A DNA stretch of 64,000 nt from assembly GCF_009903625.1 (NCBI RefSeq), contig NZ_CP047569.1, positions 4,193,501-4,257,500 on the forward strand, in the 5' to 3' direction. Both the position numbers and the translations under genes were made by a program. The notes under the pieces are model-generated. The model was not told the DNA's origin. It saw only the letters and a program-made list of their open reading frames with translations, and did not search any database. Shown here piece by piece: positions 1 through 9,266 of this stretch (position 1 is the stretch's first letter; each line of letters opens with the position of its first letter). This DNA is from Microbulbifer sp. ALW1 (GTDB lineage Bacteria > Pseudomonadota > Gammaproteobacteria > Pseudomonadales > Cellvibrionaceae).

Positions 1-1
1 T

Positions 2-943
2 GATCACATCGCCACCGGCGAGTATGACGTTACCTTTTCCGATGACATTACCGTCAACATGGAGCGCAGTTGGCGCGACGACCTGCACTTTGACCTCGAC
101 CTGAACGACGATCACCCACACAGCTGGATGGTCCGAGATAACAATCCAAAACTGTTAAAGGCCATCAATCATTTCCTGGAGAAAAAGAAAACCATCGAAA
201 AGCGCGCACAGCTCTATAAAAAGTATTTCGACTCCCCCAGGCCGTCGCGCGATGAAATCATGGAGCTCAACGCAAAAGGGGAAATCTCGCCTTTTGATGG
301 ACTGGTACAAAAGTATGCCAAAGAGTTTGATTTCGACTGGCGGCTGGTTATCGCCCAGATGTTTCAGGAGAGCAGCTTCAACCCCAAGGCAAAGTCCTGG
401 GTCGGTGCCCGCGGACTGATGCAGGTCATGCCCGACACCGGTAAGCAAGTCGGCGAAAAAAACCTGTTCGACCCCGAAACCAGTGTCCGCGCGGGTATGA
501 AATACCTGGAGTGGCTGTACCGGAAATTTGAAGACAAACAGATCAGCCCGGAAAATATGATGTGGTTTACCCTAGCCTCCTACAACGCCGGGCTCGGGCA
601 TGTTTACGATGCGCAGGATCTGGCGGAAGAAAAAGGCTGGGACCGGAAGGTCTGGTTTGGCAACGTGGAGAATGCCATGTTGCTGTTATCCCAGAAAAAA
701 TACTACCGCAAAGCCCGTTACGGATATGCACGCGGTCGCGAGCCCTATGATTACGTCCGCAAAATTGAGGCGCGATTCAGAACCTACGTAGCGCTGCTGG
801 ATGCGCACAAGCAGCAGTCCGATGATGTCACCCTGGCCTTTCTGACACTCCCTGGCGCATTGTGGCAGCCCGCCCGACTGGCACACAAAGCGCTTCGGCG
901 CCGACGCCGAGGTAATCCGGCTAACCGGCGAGTCCGCAGCTAG
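2..943 (+). CDS. MltF-like membrane-bound lytic transglycosylase, 5' truncated by window edge
   Basis: The open frame runs in from base 2, and the residues before the first internal Met (base 59) match the second substrate-binding-like domain of the next gene, so the true start lies outside the window. The visible part holds the end of a periplasmic solute-binding (SBP_bac_3-like) domain, then a lysozyme-like SLT domain with the catalytic Glu in 'QMFQESSFNPKA', the 'GLMQVMPDT' motif and 'LASYNAGLGH'. The family cleaves peptidoglycan glycan strands to 1,6-anhydro-muropeptides at the outer membrane. The C-terminus ends in an Arg-rich tail. The SLT domain is nearly identical to that of the gene 38 bp downstream, so the two are tandem duplicates. 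Enzyme class is well supported; the full length is unknown. Confidence 0.9.
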   Translation, partial: DHIATGEYDVTFSDDITVNMERSWRDDLHFDLDLNDDHPHSWMVRDNNPKLLKAINHFLEKKKTIEKRAQLYKKYFDSPRPSRDEIMELNAKGEISPFDGLVQKYAKEFDFDWRLVIAQMFQESSFNPKAKSWVGARGLMQVMPDTGKQVGEKNLFDPETSVRAGMKYLEWLYRKFEDKQISPENMMWFTLASYNAGLGHVYDAQDLAEEKGWDRKVWFGNVENAMLLLSQKKYYRKARYGYARGREPYDYVRKIEARFRTYVALLDAHKQQSDDVTLAFLTLPGALWQPARLAHKALRRRRRGNPANRRVRS

Positions 944-981
944 ACTGTCAGGAAAGCTATTGGATGATGTAAAGACGTACC

Positions 982-3405
982 ATGAACTTGCTTTCTGTTC
1001 GCGGGTTTCTCTGCTGCCTGCTGCCGCTGATGCTGTCCCTGTCTGCCTGCCAACGGGAATCCGGGGGCGAAAAAGCGGAAGGTGCACCTGAGCAGCCCGC
1101 CGCTCAGGCGCCGGCAAACAGCGAGGCCATCGATGACGCCGATGCCTCTATCCCTTCTGCCAGTAAACCTGACGATACTGACGCGAAAACACCTCCAGAT
1201 GAAAATGTCATGCGCGCAGCGCAAAAAGGCGACCTGCGCCCGGAAGCCAACTGGGCACCGGAAACCACCGGTGAATACCCGGTCAACGCCTACGATAACT
1301 ACATGGAAATGGGAGACCTAGCAGCCATTCGCAAACACGGGAAACTGCGCATTCTCGTCGACATTTCAAATACCGACTCCCTGCACCGCGCCGCCACCCA
1401 GCAGGATATCGAGCTGGATTCCGCCAAGCGTATGGCCCGCCACATGGGTCTGGAACCCGTAGTGCTCTACGCCGAAAACTTTGACCAGTTGATCCCCCTG
1501 TTGGAAGCCGGCAAAGGCGACATCATTGCCAATAACCTGGTGATTACTGAGGCTCGCCAGCAGGAAATGAATTTTTCGATCCCCACCGCAAATACCGAGA
1601 TCATTCTGGTGTCGAGAAAAGATGCGGAAGCCGTCACTGACTCTTCAGACCTCAAGGGAAAAACACTGGCGGTAACCAAAGGTACCGCCTACGAAGCCGA
1701 CGCACGCGCGTTTGCCGAGAAACACCCGGGAGTGGAACTCAAGGTCGTCGAAAAAAACTACGTCGAGCTGGTGATTGATGTCGTAGAAGGCCACCTGGAC
1801 TACACCATAGTCGAGCGTCAGGTTTTCGACCTGGTTGACCAGTTCAAGGACAATCTGCAGAAAAACTACGTTTTTCCCGGTGAGCGGCAGATGGCCTGGG
1901 CGATGCGCAAAGACTCCCCGGAATTGACCGAGGCTGTGAACAAGTTCGTACGGGACCATAAACTCCAGCGTACCTCAGCGCGCTCGGTCGGCGACCTGAA
2001 TGAAATCAAGGAGCGCGGATACCTGCGCGTTGTCACCCGTAACCACCCCGGCACCTATTACATGTGGAAAGGGCGTGTCATGGGTTACGAATACGAGCTG
2101 GCCCAAGACTTCGCCAAGCACCTGGATGTTCGCCTGGAAATTGTGGTTGCCCCCACCCACGAAGATTTACTGACGATGGTGGTGGAAGGTAAAGCGGATA
2201 TCGCTGCCAGTCTGCTGTCCGCTACAGAGCGCAGAGACAACCAGGGGGTTGATTTCGGCCGACCCTACATGAAGGAGAAGGTTGTTGTCGTCGGAGAGGA
2301 AAACGACAAGATCGACAGTCTCAAGGACCTCGCGGGAAGAACCATTCACGTACGCAAGTCGAGCAACCACTACGATGTCGCGCTGAAGCTCAAAAAGCAG
2401 ATACCTGAGGTAAAAATCGAACTGGCGCCAGAGGAACTGAACATACAGCAGATCATCGACAAGGTGGCCGACAACGAATACGACCTGACCATCGCCGACA
2501 ATGTCTCCGTCAAACTCGAGCACAGCTGGCGCACCAATATTGATGCGCTGATCGACCTGCACGAAGACGACAACGTTTATGTGTGGTTGATCCGGGAGGA
2601 AAACCCGAAACTGCGCGAAGCCGTCAACAAATTCTTTGACAAGAAAAGCACCCAGAAAAAAATGAAAATACTTTATACAAAGTATTTTGATTCCCCGAAG
2701 AAAACCCGACCGGAAATCAATGAAGTCAATGAGAACGGCACCATTTCCCCGTTCGACAAATTCGTCAAGAAATATGCCGACAAATACGATTTTGATTGGC
2801 GCCTCATCGTCGCCCAGATGTTTCAGGAGAGCACCTTCAACCCCAAGGCCAAATCCTGGGTGGGTGCCCGCGGCTTGATGCAGGTGATGCCGGATACCGG
2901 CAAGCAGATTGGTGAAAAAAACCTGTTTGACCCCGAAAGCAGTGTGCGCGCCGGCATCAAGTATCTGGAATGGTTACATCGCAAGTTCGAAGATAAAGGC
3001 ATCAGCCCGGAAAACATGATGTGGTTCACCCTCGCTTCTTATAACGCGGGGCTGGGACATGTTTACGATGCACAAGATCTGGCGGAAGAAAAGGGCTGGG
3101 ATCGCAGGGTTTGGTTTAACAACGTGGAAAACGCCATGTTGCTACTGTCAGAGAAAAAATATTACGAGAAAGCCCGCTACGGTTACGCCAGGGGGCAGGA
3201 ACCCTTCGATTACGTGCGCAAGATCCAGGCTCGCTTCCGCACCTATGTGGCATTGCTGGAAGACTATGAACGCAGGCAGGAGGCGGAAACCGGCCTGTTA
3301 CTGGATCCGCTGTATCCGGAATATCTCCAGCTTGCAAACCTGGAATGCTGGCGGCAACCACCGGTTGCCGCCCTGTGTCGATCAGCTGCAGTTGCCGGGC
3401 ATTGA
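982..3405 (+). CDS. MltF-like lytic transglycosylase lipoprotein with two substrate-binding-like domains
   Basis: This 807-residue protein has an N-terminal lipoprotein signal (lipobox 'LSAC', Cys about residue 23) and a Pro/Ala/Asp-rich linker. Two tandem SBP_bac_3-like domains follow (about 120-325 and 340-560), then an SLT transglycosylase domain (about 600-780) with catalytic Glu in 'QMFQESTFNP', 'GLMQVMPDT' and 'ASYNAGLGH'. E. coli MltF has about 518 residues and only one SBP domain, so the extra domain is unusual. The predicted role is peptidoglycan cleavage at the inner face of the outer membrane, tuned by ligand binding to the SBP modules. It lies 38 bp after its truncated paralogue, and its end overlaps the convergent cytochrome gene by 24 bp. 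The RBS before the ATG is weak. Confidence 0.92.
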   Translation: MNLLSVRGFLCCLLPLMLSLSACQRESGGEKAEGAPEQPAAQAPANSEAIDDADASIPSASKPDDTDAKTPPDENVMRAAQKGDLRPEANWAPETTGEYPVNAYDNYMEMGDLAAIRKHGKLRILVDISNTDSLHRAATQQDIELDSAKRMARHMGLEPVVLYAENFDQLIPLLEAGKGDIIANNLVITEARQQEMNFSIPTANTEIILVSRKDAEAVTDSSDLKGKTLAVTKGTAYEADARAFAEKHPGVELKVVEKNYVELVIDVVEGHLDYTIVERQVFDLVDQFKDNLQKNYVFPGERQMAWAMRKDSPELTEAVNKFVRDHKLQRTSARSVGDLNEIKERGYLRVVTRNHPGTYYMWKGRVMGYEYELAQDFAKHLDVRLEIVVAPTHEDLLTMVVEGKADIAASLLSATERRDNQGVDFGRPYMKEKVVVVGEENDKIDSLKDLAGRTIHVRKSSNHYDVALKLKKQIPEVKIELAPEELNIQQIIDKVADNEYDLTIADNVSVKLEHSWRTNIDALIDLHEDDNVYVWLIREENPKLREAVNKFFDKKSTQKKMKILYTKYFDSPKKTRPEINEVNENGTISPFDKFVKKYADKYDFDWRLIVAQMFQESTFNPKAKSWVGARGLMQVMPDTGKQIGEKNLFDPESSVRAGIKYLEWLHRKFEDKGISPENMMWFTLASYNAGLGHVYDAQDLAEEKGWDRRVWFNNVENAMLLLSEKKYYEKARYGYARGQEPFDYVRKIQARFRTYVALLEDYERRQEAETGLLLDPLYPEYLQLANLECWRQPPVAALCRSAAVAGH

Positions 3406-4527
3406 GGCAATCCATTCCTGCAACAGCTCGGTGCCCTCTTCATGTACCAGGCTGCGCCCCAGCTCCGGCATCATGGCGCCAGGGCTGGTCGATTCCACAC
3501 GGAAATTCAAAATGGAATCCGAAGGACTACCGGGTACGATGGCAAACAGGCGGTTACCTGAGCCGGTGCCCGCCGCCACTGGTGGCTTACACACCCCCAG
3601 GCGACGCAGATCCTGCTCAGCGCTGTACAACATCAACCCGGAGGTATCCGCGGCACCACTGGGGTTGTGGCAGTGACCACAGTTGATATCCAGGTAGGAG
3701 CGGGCGCGCTCTTCCAGTGAGGCCGTAGTATCGCTGTAACTCACATTATGCGGTACCTGTGCGAGCTCTGGCATACCGCTCAGGTAGCCCATCTGCTGCC
3801 AAAAGAGCAGCTGATTCTCGCTGCCGCTCTGATAGGTGAAATCCTTGTTCAGGTGCCGCGCGCGCGGACCTATGGGGCGGACCGCTTTTTGCGTGTGATT
3901 GTCCGCATGGCAACCGGCACATTGGTTGGAATCAGGCACCACATAGGTAAAAGCTTCGCTGCCACCGTCTGCATTGGTCAGCTGCAGGCGCTTGGCATCA
4001 CCGGCAATTTCAAGCACGGCTTCCGTCTGAGCGTCATTCCACACATACGGCAGGGCCTGCCAGCCGTCACTGCGTTTCACCAGCAAGCGGGTTTCGATCA
4101 GCTTCACCTTTTTCAGGTTCAGGCCACTTTCCGCATACCCCTGAGAAAAGTCCTGGGAATAATCATCGGTGCGCAACACAGTGCCATCCGCCGCCAGCGG
4201 GTAGTAAAAGGTCTTGCTGATGATGGTACCCACCGGATACTCAAAGTCCTCCTCCCCGTATTCCGCACTGCTGCCCTGCGGCATCCACACGGTCCGCAGC
4301 TTGTGCGCATAGTCGGTAAACAGGGCGGTATTCAGGTCGTAGGGGGTGACACCATCGTTCAGCGACAGCTCGCCGTCGATGGATTCCACTAAATGCCAGT
4401 CACTCAGGTTATCAGGAACGCTATTGCGCTCGTGCAGTGTGACCGCGTCGCGGGGTGTACCACACCCCGCAAGCATCAAAGTCAGCACTGCGCCCCCTAA
4501 CCAGCGGGGCAACAGCAGCTTATGCAT
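3382..4527 (-). CDS. SO_2930-family diheme c-type cytochrome lipoprotein
   Basis: The 381-residue protein has a lipoprotein signal peptide (lipobox 'LAGC') and two CxxCH haem-attachment motifs, 'CAGCH' near residue 206 and 'CGHCH' near residue 283. The overall shape (a beta-rich N-terminal half, then a cytochrome-like C-terminal half with 'GAMMPELG' as a possible Met haem ligand) matches the SO_2930/HNE_0200 diheme family (TIGR03806). Members are usually paired with a parallel beta-helix protein, as here: the start overlaps the end of the upstream beta-helix gene by 8 bp, implying translational coupling. It is probably an outer-membrane or periplasmic electron carrier; substrate and partner are unknown. 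It converges on the transglycosylase gene with a 24-bp overlap. Confidence 0.88.
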   Translation of the reverse strand: MHKLLLPRWLGGAVLTLMLAGCGTPRDAVTLHERNSVPDNLSDWHLVESIDGELSLNDGVTPYDLNTALFTDYAHKLRTVWMPQGSSAEYGEEDFEYPVGTIISKTFYYPLAADGTVLRTDDYSQDFSQGYAESGLNLKKVKLIETRLLVKRSDGWQALPYVWNDAQTEAVLEIAGDAKRLQLTNADGGSEAFTYVVPDSNQCAGCHADNHTQKAVRPIGPRARHLNKDFTYQSGSENQLLFWQQMGYLSGMPELAQVPHNVSYSDTTASLEERARSYLDINCGHCHNPSGAADTSGLMLYSAEQDLRRLGVCKPPVAAGTGSGNRLFAIVPGSPSDSILNFRVESTSPGAMMPELGRSLVHEEGTELLQEWIASMPGNCS

Positions 4528-5830
4528 CGGCTACCTCATTGTTTGCGTGTTGCTCTCCCTGAGGTTTTTCCTGTTCGCTATCGAACTCGAGCACCACCTG
4601 TGGCAATTTTTTCAGGTTGCACTGGTGGGCAGAGAGGTCGGTAGTGATGTTTTTGTAGTTGTTTTGCATGTCCACATTGATGATGCCGACATCTTCGTTC
4701 TGGATACACAGTTTCAGGTTTTCCGGCAACTGGCCATCCACCATCTTCTTGCTGTCGATAGCGCCGTCCCAGAGTACGTCAGGCAGGCTTCCGGTGAGGC
4801 CGAACTTGGCGATCTTCAGCGCCTTCAGCTCCATATGATCCGGAGAGGTACCACCACCGACAAAGGTGTTGTCGTAGATGTAGATACCTTCCGGGTAGGG
4901 GTCGAAGTTTTCCTGGGTAGACTTGTCGCTGTAGTAACCCGCCGCAAAATAGCTGCTCACAATCACATTAGCGGTATCGTTATCGGAAATTTCGTTGTTG
5001 AAGATTTCCACATTGTCATTGGAGTTGATCACGATACCGGAGCCCGCAGGCACCGCGGCAACTGGCGTGCCTTCGTGGCCAAAGTTTTCGTAATTGTTTT
5101 TGAACACCTTGTTGTCGTAGACGCGGGTACTGTGCCCCGGCTGCGGCAGGTTAGGCATATTGAATACCAGGATACCACCGGTATTGTTGGTAGCGATGTT
5201 GTCGTAGACATCGGCACCGATGGTGTTTTCAATCTCGATGCCGGCAACATTAAACTCGGCGCGGTTGTTACGCACGATCACGTTGCGGGATTGCCCCACA
5301 TAAATACCCGCATCGGAAGCGCCAATGGCCACGTTGCCTTCCAGCAAGGTATTTTCAGTCTGTACCGGATAAATACCGTAGGCACCATTCTCCGTTGCCG
5401 GGCCGTTGGTCCACTCTACGCGGATATTACGGATGATGATGTTTTTGCCTTCATTGACTTTCAGGGCATCGCCAATGGTGTCTTCAATGGCCAGTCCTTC
5501 GAGGGTGAAGTCACTGGCATTGACCAACAGGCCCTCGGCCCCCTGAATCTGGTCTTTAAAAGACAGGATCGTTTTATCCATGCCGGCGCCGCGGATGGTC
5601 ACGCCGTCCACATTCAACGACAGGCTGCGATTCAGCTGGTAACGGCCTTCCGGAATTTCAATCACATCGCCGGGCTGAGCCTGGATCAGCTGCTTGAGCA
5701 GCTGCTTCTGGAAATCCGCGGAAACGCTCGCCGCGGCCGTATCTGCGCCCTTGCTGGTGCCATTGTCCTGAGAACAGGCGGCCGCCAGTGCTGTGAGTAG
5801 AACCACACCCAGTTTCATTGGTGCTTTCAT
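4520..5830 (-). CDS. Parallel beta-helix repeat lipoprotein (partner of SO_2930 cytochrome)
   Basis: The 436-residue product starts with a lipoprotein signal (lipobox 'LAAAC'). It continues with repeated 'N.I.VRNN.AEFN' and 'GI.V.NM' type coils typical of right-handed parallel beta-helices (pectin-lyase-like fold, about 50-380). The opening 'AQPGDVIEIPEGRYQL' is characteristic of this fold. It matches the beta-helix family (TIGR03805) that co-occurs with the diheme cytochrome encoded immediately downstream. No polysaccharide-lyase catalytic triad was recognised, so enzymatic activity is uncertain. It could bind or process a surface glycan or act as a scaffold. A perfect palindrome lies about 170 bp upstream (5999-6016). 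Confidence 0.85.
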   Translation of the reverse strand: MKAPMKLGVVLLTALAAACSQDNGTSKGADTAAASVSADFQKQLLKQLIQAQPGDVIEIPEGRYQLNRSLSLNVDGVTIRGAGMDKTILSFKDQIQGAEGLLVNASDFTLEGLAIEDTIGDALKVNEGKNIIIRNIRVEWTNGPATENGAYGIYPVQTENTLLEGNVAIGASDAGIYVGQSRNVIVRNNRAEFNVAGIEIENTIGADVYDNIATNNTGGILVFNMPNLPQPGHSTRVYDNKVFKNNYENFGHEGTPVAAVPAGSGIVINSNDNVEIFNNEISDNDTANVIVSSYFAAGYYSDKSTQENFDPYPEGIYIYDNTFVGGGTSPDHMELKALKIAKFGLTGSLPDVLWDGAIDSKKMVDGQLPENLKLCIQNEDVGIINVDMQNNYKNITTDLSAHQCNLKKLPQVVLEFDSEQEKPQGEQHANNEVADA

Positions 5831-5998
5831 GGAATCTCCCGCTTTCCTTTATGTTTTTTTTGACTGTTATGTTTGTTTTCTTACACGTTAAGTGCGCTTT
5901 TCGTGCGCGGCCCTACTCCCGATTCGGGCCCCTGGCGGCCACAGCGGTATCTACCACTACCGTTGGTTTCGTGACTATTCTGGTTGCCCCATTATTAT

Positions 5999-6016
5999 TT
6001 GGTACGTTTGTACCAA
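5999..6016. promoter_or_regulatory. Perfect 18-bp palindrome, candidate repressor operator
   Basis: TTGGTAC-GTTT-GTACCAA has 7-bp perfectly complementary arms around a 4-bp spacer. It sits about 170 bp upstream of the beta-helix/cytochrome pair. The arm resembles half-sites of GntR-type sugar-acid regulators (ExuR/UxuR operators contain TTGGTATACCAA), but the spacer is longer. Assignment to a regulator is inference. Confidence 0.5.
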
Positions 6017-6190
6017 TTTGAAAGCGCAGAACACGTCAACTGCCATTGGCCGGATAGTATCCAATGCCCAAAAAGGCAGCAACAGACAAACGGGAACCCT
6101 GTCTCGTTTTAACCAGACTATTTTTGACTGCCAAGTCGAAAATTGACAATAGCCGGGTACCCGAGGATCTCCCCACCCACACATACGACA

Positions 6191-6222
6191 AAACCCGCGC
6201 AGGCCCAGCCTGTGCGGGTTTT
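6191..6222 (-). terminator. Rho-independent terminator of the Yip1-family gene
   Basis: A 14-bp stem with one mismatch (AACCCGCGCAGGC paired with GCCTGTGCGGGTT) and a 4-nt loop is followed on the minus strand by TTTTG. It lies about 60 bp after the stop of the Yip1-family gene. The plus strand also has a TTTTC tail, but no plus-strand gene ends here. Confidence 0.75.
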
Positions 6223-6282
6223 CATTTAGGGGTAAAGGTAACTCCCAGGCCAGTCTGGCCTAAATCACCAACGGGCAAACCA

Positions 6283-6885
6283 CTAGTGCTGGAATACCGG
6301 TGCCGCCACAAAGCTCCAGAAGAGTACCGTCGCCACCATCACGACCACCGCCATGACCAGGCACACAGTGACCACGGCACTGGCAAACAAGAAGCCACGC
6401 TCTTCGGAAACATTCAAGACAATGGGAATACCCACGTACAGCAGGTACACCGCGTAGGCGACGGCCAGGGTAGCTAACAGGATATCCAGCCACAGAACCG
6501 GGTAGAGGCCCGCAGCACCGGCGATAAAAATGGGAGTTGCGGTAAAGCCCGCAATAACCATGCCCTTCATGGGATGGCTTTTTGCACCGTAGGTTTTTGC
6601 CATCCAGTGAATAAAGTAGCCGACGGCAATCACCGCAAGAATCATGGTGACGTAGAAGACAGCAACCAGGGACAAGGCGCTATCACTGGTAAGCGTGCGT
6701 ATTGGCCTGCCGCTACCAATGTTCCAGCCGATTTCCGTGGTGCCAAAATACCAGCAAAGCGCCGGCAATAATGCCAGTACGATGACGTAAGGAATCTGAC
6801 GGTTGAGCCCTTTTTCAGACATGCCGGCAATTTCCTGCCACTGCCTACGAGGTTGCACCATCAGGCCATAGAGATGATTCAGCAT
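6283..6885 (-). CDS. Yip1-family inner-membrane protein
   Basis: The 200-residue product starts 'MLNHLYGLMVQP' and continues 'RRQWQEIA', the usual opening of bacterial Yip1/DUF1282-like proteins, followed by about five hydrophobic helices (about 32-50, 70-95, 108-130, 135-158 and 172-195). I chose the ATG at 6885 because GAGGAG lies 7 nt upstream; a longer frame begins at 6951 but has no RBS and adds 22 non-conserved residues. Function is not established; members are integral membrane proteins of unknown role. It is a single gene with its own terminator at 6191-6222. Confidence 0.82.
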   Translation of the reverse strand: MLNHLYGLMVQPRRQWQEIAGMSEKGLNRQIPYVIVLALLPALCWYFGTTEIGWNIGSGRPIRTLTSDSALSLVAVFYVTMILAVIAVGYFIHWMAKTYGAKSHPMKGMVIAGFTATPIFIAGAAGLYPVLWLDILLATLAVAYAVYLLYVGIPIVLNVSEERGFLFASAVVTVCLVMAVVVMVATVLFWSFVAAPVFQH

Positions 6886-7366
6886 TCCCATTCTCCTCAC
6901 TCGCGAGGAACCCGGCTTTTGGCCGTAAGGGAGAACCTTTTCAGGAGCCACAGACTCCTGTGTCTCAAATTGATCTGGATACTACTTGTCAAAGTGAGGG
7001 ATACCGCCAAAGGCTTTTCCCAACAGTTCCAGTTTTTTATTCGCATTTTATTTGCGTATTGCCCACGCATCAACTGCGCGAACGCCAGCGTCAAAACAAC
7101 AGATACCGGTTTTTATCCCAGCGGGTAATTATTTTCGCGGCATCATTTTGAAGCACTATAAATTTGTAACACCTCGGTCATGCAAGTCAACGCACTGGTA
7201 AGAAAAGGGACAAATAAAAATGCGGTCGTTTCCGCAGGAAACAACCGCATTCTAAGAAGTGCTACCGAAACACTCGAAGGGGCTTGTGGAAACTTCAACT
7301 GGCGGCTTTATTTTCCGCTACGCGATGTAATCCGCCAGTCTTTTTGCCCGCCCGAAAAATGATGCG
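6886..7366. other. Intergenic region downstream of ilvE and upstream of Yip1 gene
   Basis: This stretch contains the ilvE terminator at 7219-7251 and presumably the Yip1-gene promoter. It is A+T richer than the flanking genes. No small gene or RNA could be supported; the short frames on both strands have no RBS. Confidence 0.6.
7219..7251 (-). terminator. Terminator of ilvE
   Basis: A 15-bp stem with one mismatch (AATGCGGTCGTTTCC / GGAAACAACCGCATT) and a GCA loop is followed on the minus strand by a TTTTTATTTG run. It is about 115 bp past the ilvE stop codon. Confidence 0.8.
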
Positions 7367-8431
7367 TCAGACGTTCACCCGTGGCACTTTTTGCATCCAC
7401 CCGAAGCGGTCTTCCGCGCGACCTTCCTGAATATCAAGAAGTGCCCGCCGCAACTGATCGGCAATCGGACCCGGGGCCTCGCTGAGGCGATAGCGCTGTT
7501 CACCATCGCCGAGTTCGCTGATCGGGCTGACAATGGCAGCAGTACCACAGGCAAATGCTTCACTGCAGGTGCCCGAAGACACCAGCGCCAACAGGTCGTC
7601 GATGTCCATTTCCCGCTCGTACACCTCGATCCCCAGATCCCGGGCCAGGTCCAGCAGGGAATCCCGGGTAACCCCTTCGAGAATCGATCCATTCAATGCC
7701 GGCGTGTGCAGGGCACCATCCATCACCGCAAAGAAGTTCATACCCGACAGCTCGTCAATGGTGTGGCGGTTGCCAGGATTCAGCCACAGGGACTGGTCAT
7801 ACCCCCGCTCCTTGAGGCGCGCGATGCTCAATAGGGAGGCCGCATAGTTGCCGCCGACCTTACTGTCGCCGGTACCACCCACGGCAGCACGGCTGTCTTC
7901 CCGCTCCACCCACAAGCGCATATTGCCCGCATGGTAGGCCTCAGAGGGACTGGCAATGACATAAAACTCGTAGGCGCGGCTGGCCGTTACCGAAAGATCC
8001 GGCTGGGTACCCATCAGGAATGGGCGAAGATACAGGGATTCACCGCTATTGCCGGGAATCAGATTGGCGCAATGGGCGGCCACTGACTCTACCGCTGCCA
8101 TAAACAGCGCCTCGGGAACCGGCGGCATGCACAGACGCTCGGCAGAGTGGGCCATGCGGGCCGCGTTGCGCTCAGGACGGAACAGACCCACGCCATCACC
8201 GTAGCGGTAGGCCTTCAAACCTTCAAAGCAGGATTGGGCGTAATGCAGCACCTTGGCGGCAGGGTCCAGGGCCAGAGGGCCGTAAGGGACCAGCTCGCCA
8301 TCGCTCCAGCGACCGTCCTGAAAACGTGCCCGAAACATCACCGGGGCCATGACGGTACCAAACCCCAGCCTTTCCGGCATTTCATAGCCTCTCAGGCTGG
8401 CAATGGCTTCAGGTTGTATTTTTATGCTCAC
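7367..8431 (-). CDS. ilvE: Branched-chain amino acid aminotransferase
   Basis: This PLP enzyme transfers amino groups between Leu/Ile/Val and 2-oxoglutarate in the cytoplasm, the last step of branched-chain amino acid synthesis. The fold-type IV signature is complete: 'HYAQSCFEGLKAYR' near the N-terminus, PLP lysine in 'GDSKVGGNYAAS', and 'SGTCSEAFACGTAAIV' near the C-terminus. These mark the longer, eukaryote-like BCAT group (about 350-360 residues). I prefer the GTG at 8431 because GGGAG lies 7 nt upstream, giving 354 residues; an in-frame GTG at 8455 would add 8 residues. leuA elsewhere in the window belongs to the same pathway. It is followed by a terminator at 7219-7251. Confidence 0.93.
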   Translation of the reverse strand: MSIKIQPEAIASLRGYEMPERLGFGTVMAPVMFRARFQDGRWSDGELVPYGPLALDPAAKVLHYAQSCFEGLKAYRYGDGVGLFRPERNAARMAHSAERLCMPPVPEALFMAAVESVAAHCANLIPGNSGESLYLRPFLMGTQPDLSVTASRAYEFYVIASPSEAYHAGNMRLWVEREDSRAAVGGTGDSKVGGNYAASLLSIARLKERGYDQSLWLNPGNRHTIDELSGMNFFAVMDGALHTPALNGSILEGVTRDSLLDLARDLGIEVYEREMDIDDLLALVSSGTCSEAFACGTAAIVSPISELGDGEQRYRLSEAPGPIADQLRRALLDIQEGRAEDRFGWMQKVPRVNV

Positions 8432-8455
8432 AAAGCTCTCCCACTGAAAGTGCAC

Positions 8456-9266
8456 AGAATCAGATCAAACCAGCGGATTATGGCGTGAATCGACGCCCAA
8501 TCCAAATACAGATACCACAGCAGCAACAAAATCAGCAACAAATGATAGATCAAAGATCAGATTATAGGATGATCATCGCAGGCCTACGGCATTACCGACA
8601 AGCACCCTTCCATCAGCGCCTGACTCAAAATTCTGCCTCAGTCAGCGCCGCTTCGGTTTACCCGCGGCTTGTCACTTGTAGACCCCATTAACAACAGAGT
8701 GGCGCACCCGGCTCTAGATGCGCGACAACGCGGACAGAAATTCCCACCTCCTGAAAATTAATGGCACGGGGTTTTGTGCGATCGGCGATTAAATCCCTCT
8801 CCTCTTCCACCGGGCTGCCAGACTCAATGCATCCCTGAAATCGACTCTCTGCCTGCGGTATTACTTCGGTTTTCAGTAGCAGCCAAACACCAGAAACAAT
8901 AGCGTCATCGACCTCTGGCGCCCTTCCCCACTCGCAGAATCAATGGGGCGAAAATTCGTTGGCTATACTCAAAATACATGGACGGTGTCTGCCAAATGCA
9001 AGGGAATCCAATGCCATTTTTTTGGCTTGCGACGCCCTCGCAGAACCAAAGTCCAGCGTCGATATCGACAACACACCGGGCAACCGGCAGGAAAGTGAAC
9101 GAACCACACGTCAGGGAGAGAGTTTCCGTGCAACCGGAGTTTTAGCGCGGCCGCCATATGGCAGCCCTGCAAACACCGGAAGAGTCGCGGAGTTCGAGCT
9201 TGCTCGCACATCTGTCACCAGGTTGCGGACAGGTCAGGCACAACATGGAATGGAAGTGGTTCAATC
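8456..9266. other. Long non-coding divergent region before the 16-kb cluster
   Basis: The roughly 810 bp between ilvE (leftward) and the first cluster gene (rightward) must carry both promoters. Short open frames (for example 8959-9270) have no RBS and low-complexity, non-conserved-looking products, so I do not call genes. No strong sigma70 pair, riboswitch or long hairpin was recognised. Its length makes a small RNA or complex regulation possible, but nothing specific is seen. Confidence 0.55.

Larger units (their letters stand above)
5831..6282. other. Intergenic region between beta-helix gene and Yip1 gene
   Basis: There is no convincing gene here. Both flanking genes are on the minus strand, so this stretch holds the promoter/operator region of the beta-helix gene (including the palindrome at 5999-6016) and the terminator of the Yip1 gene (6191-6222). 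Short open frames lack RBSs and family resemblance. Confidence 0.7.

Noticed and set aside
4346..5800. 484-residue plus-strand frame
   Set aside because: It is the mirror image of the beta-helix/cytochrome coding region; a high-GC shadow with no RBS.
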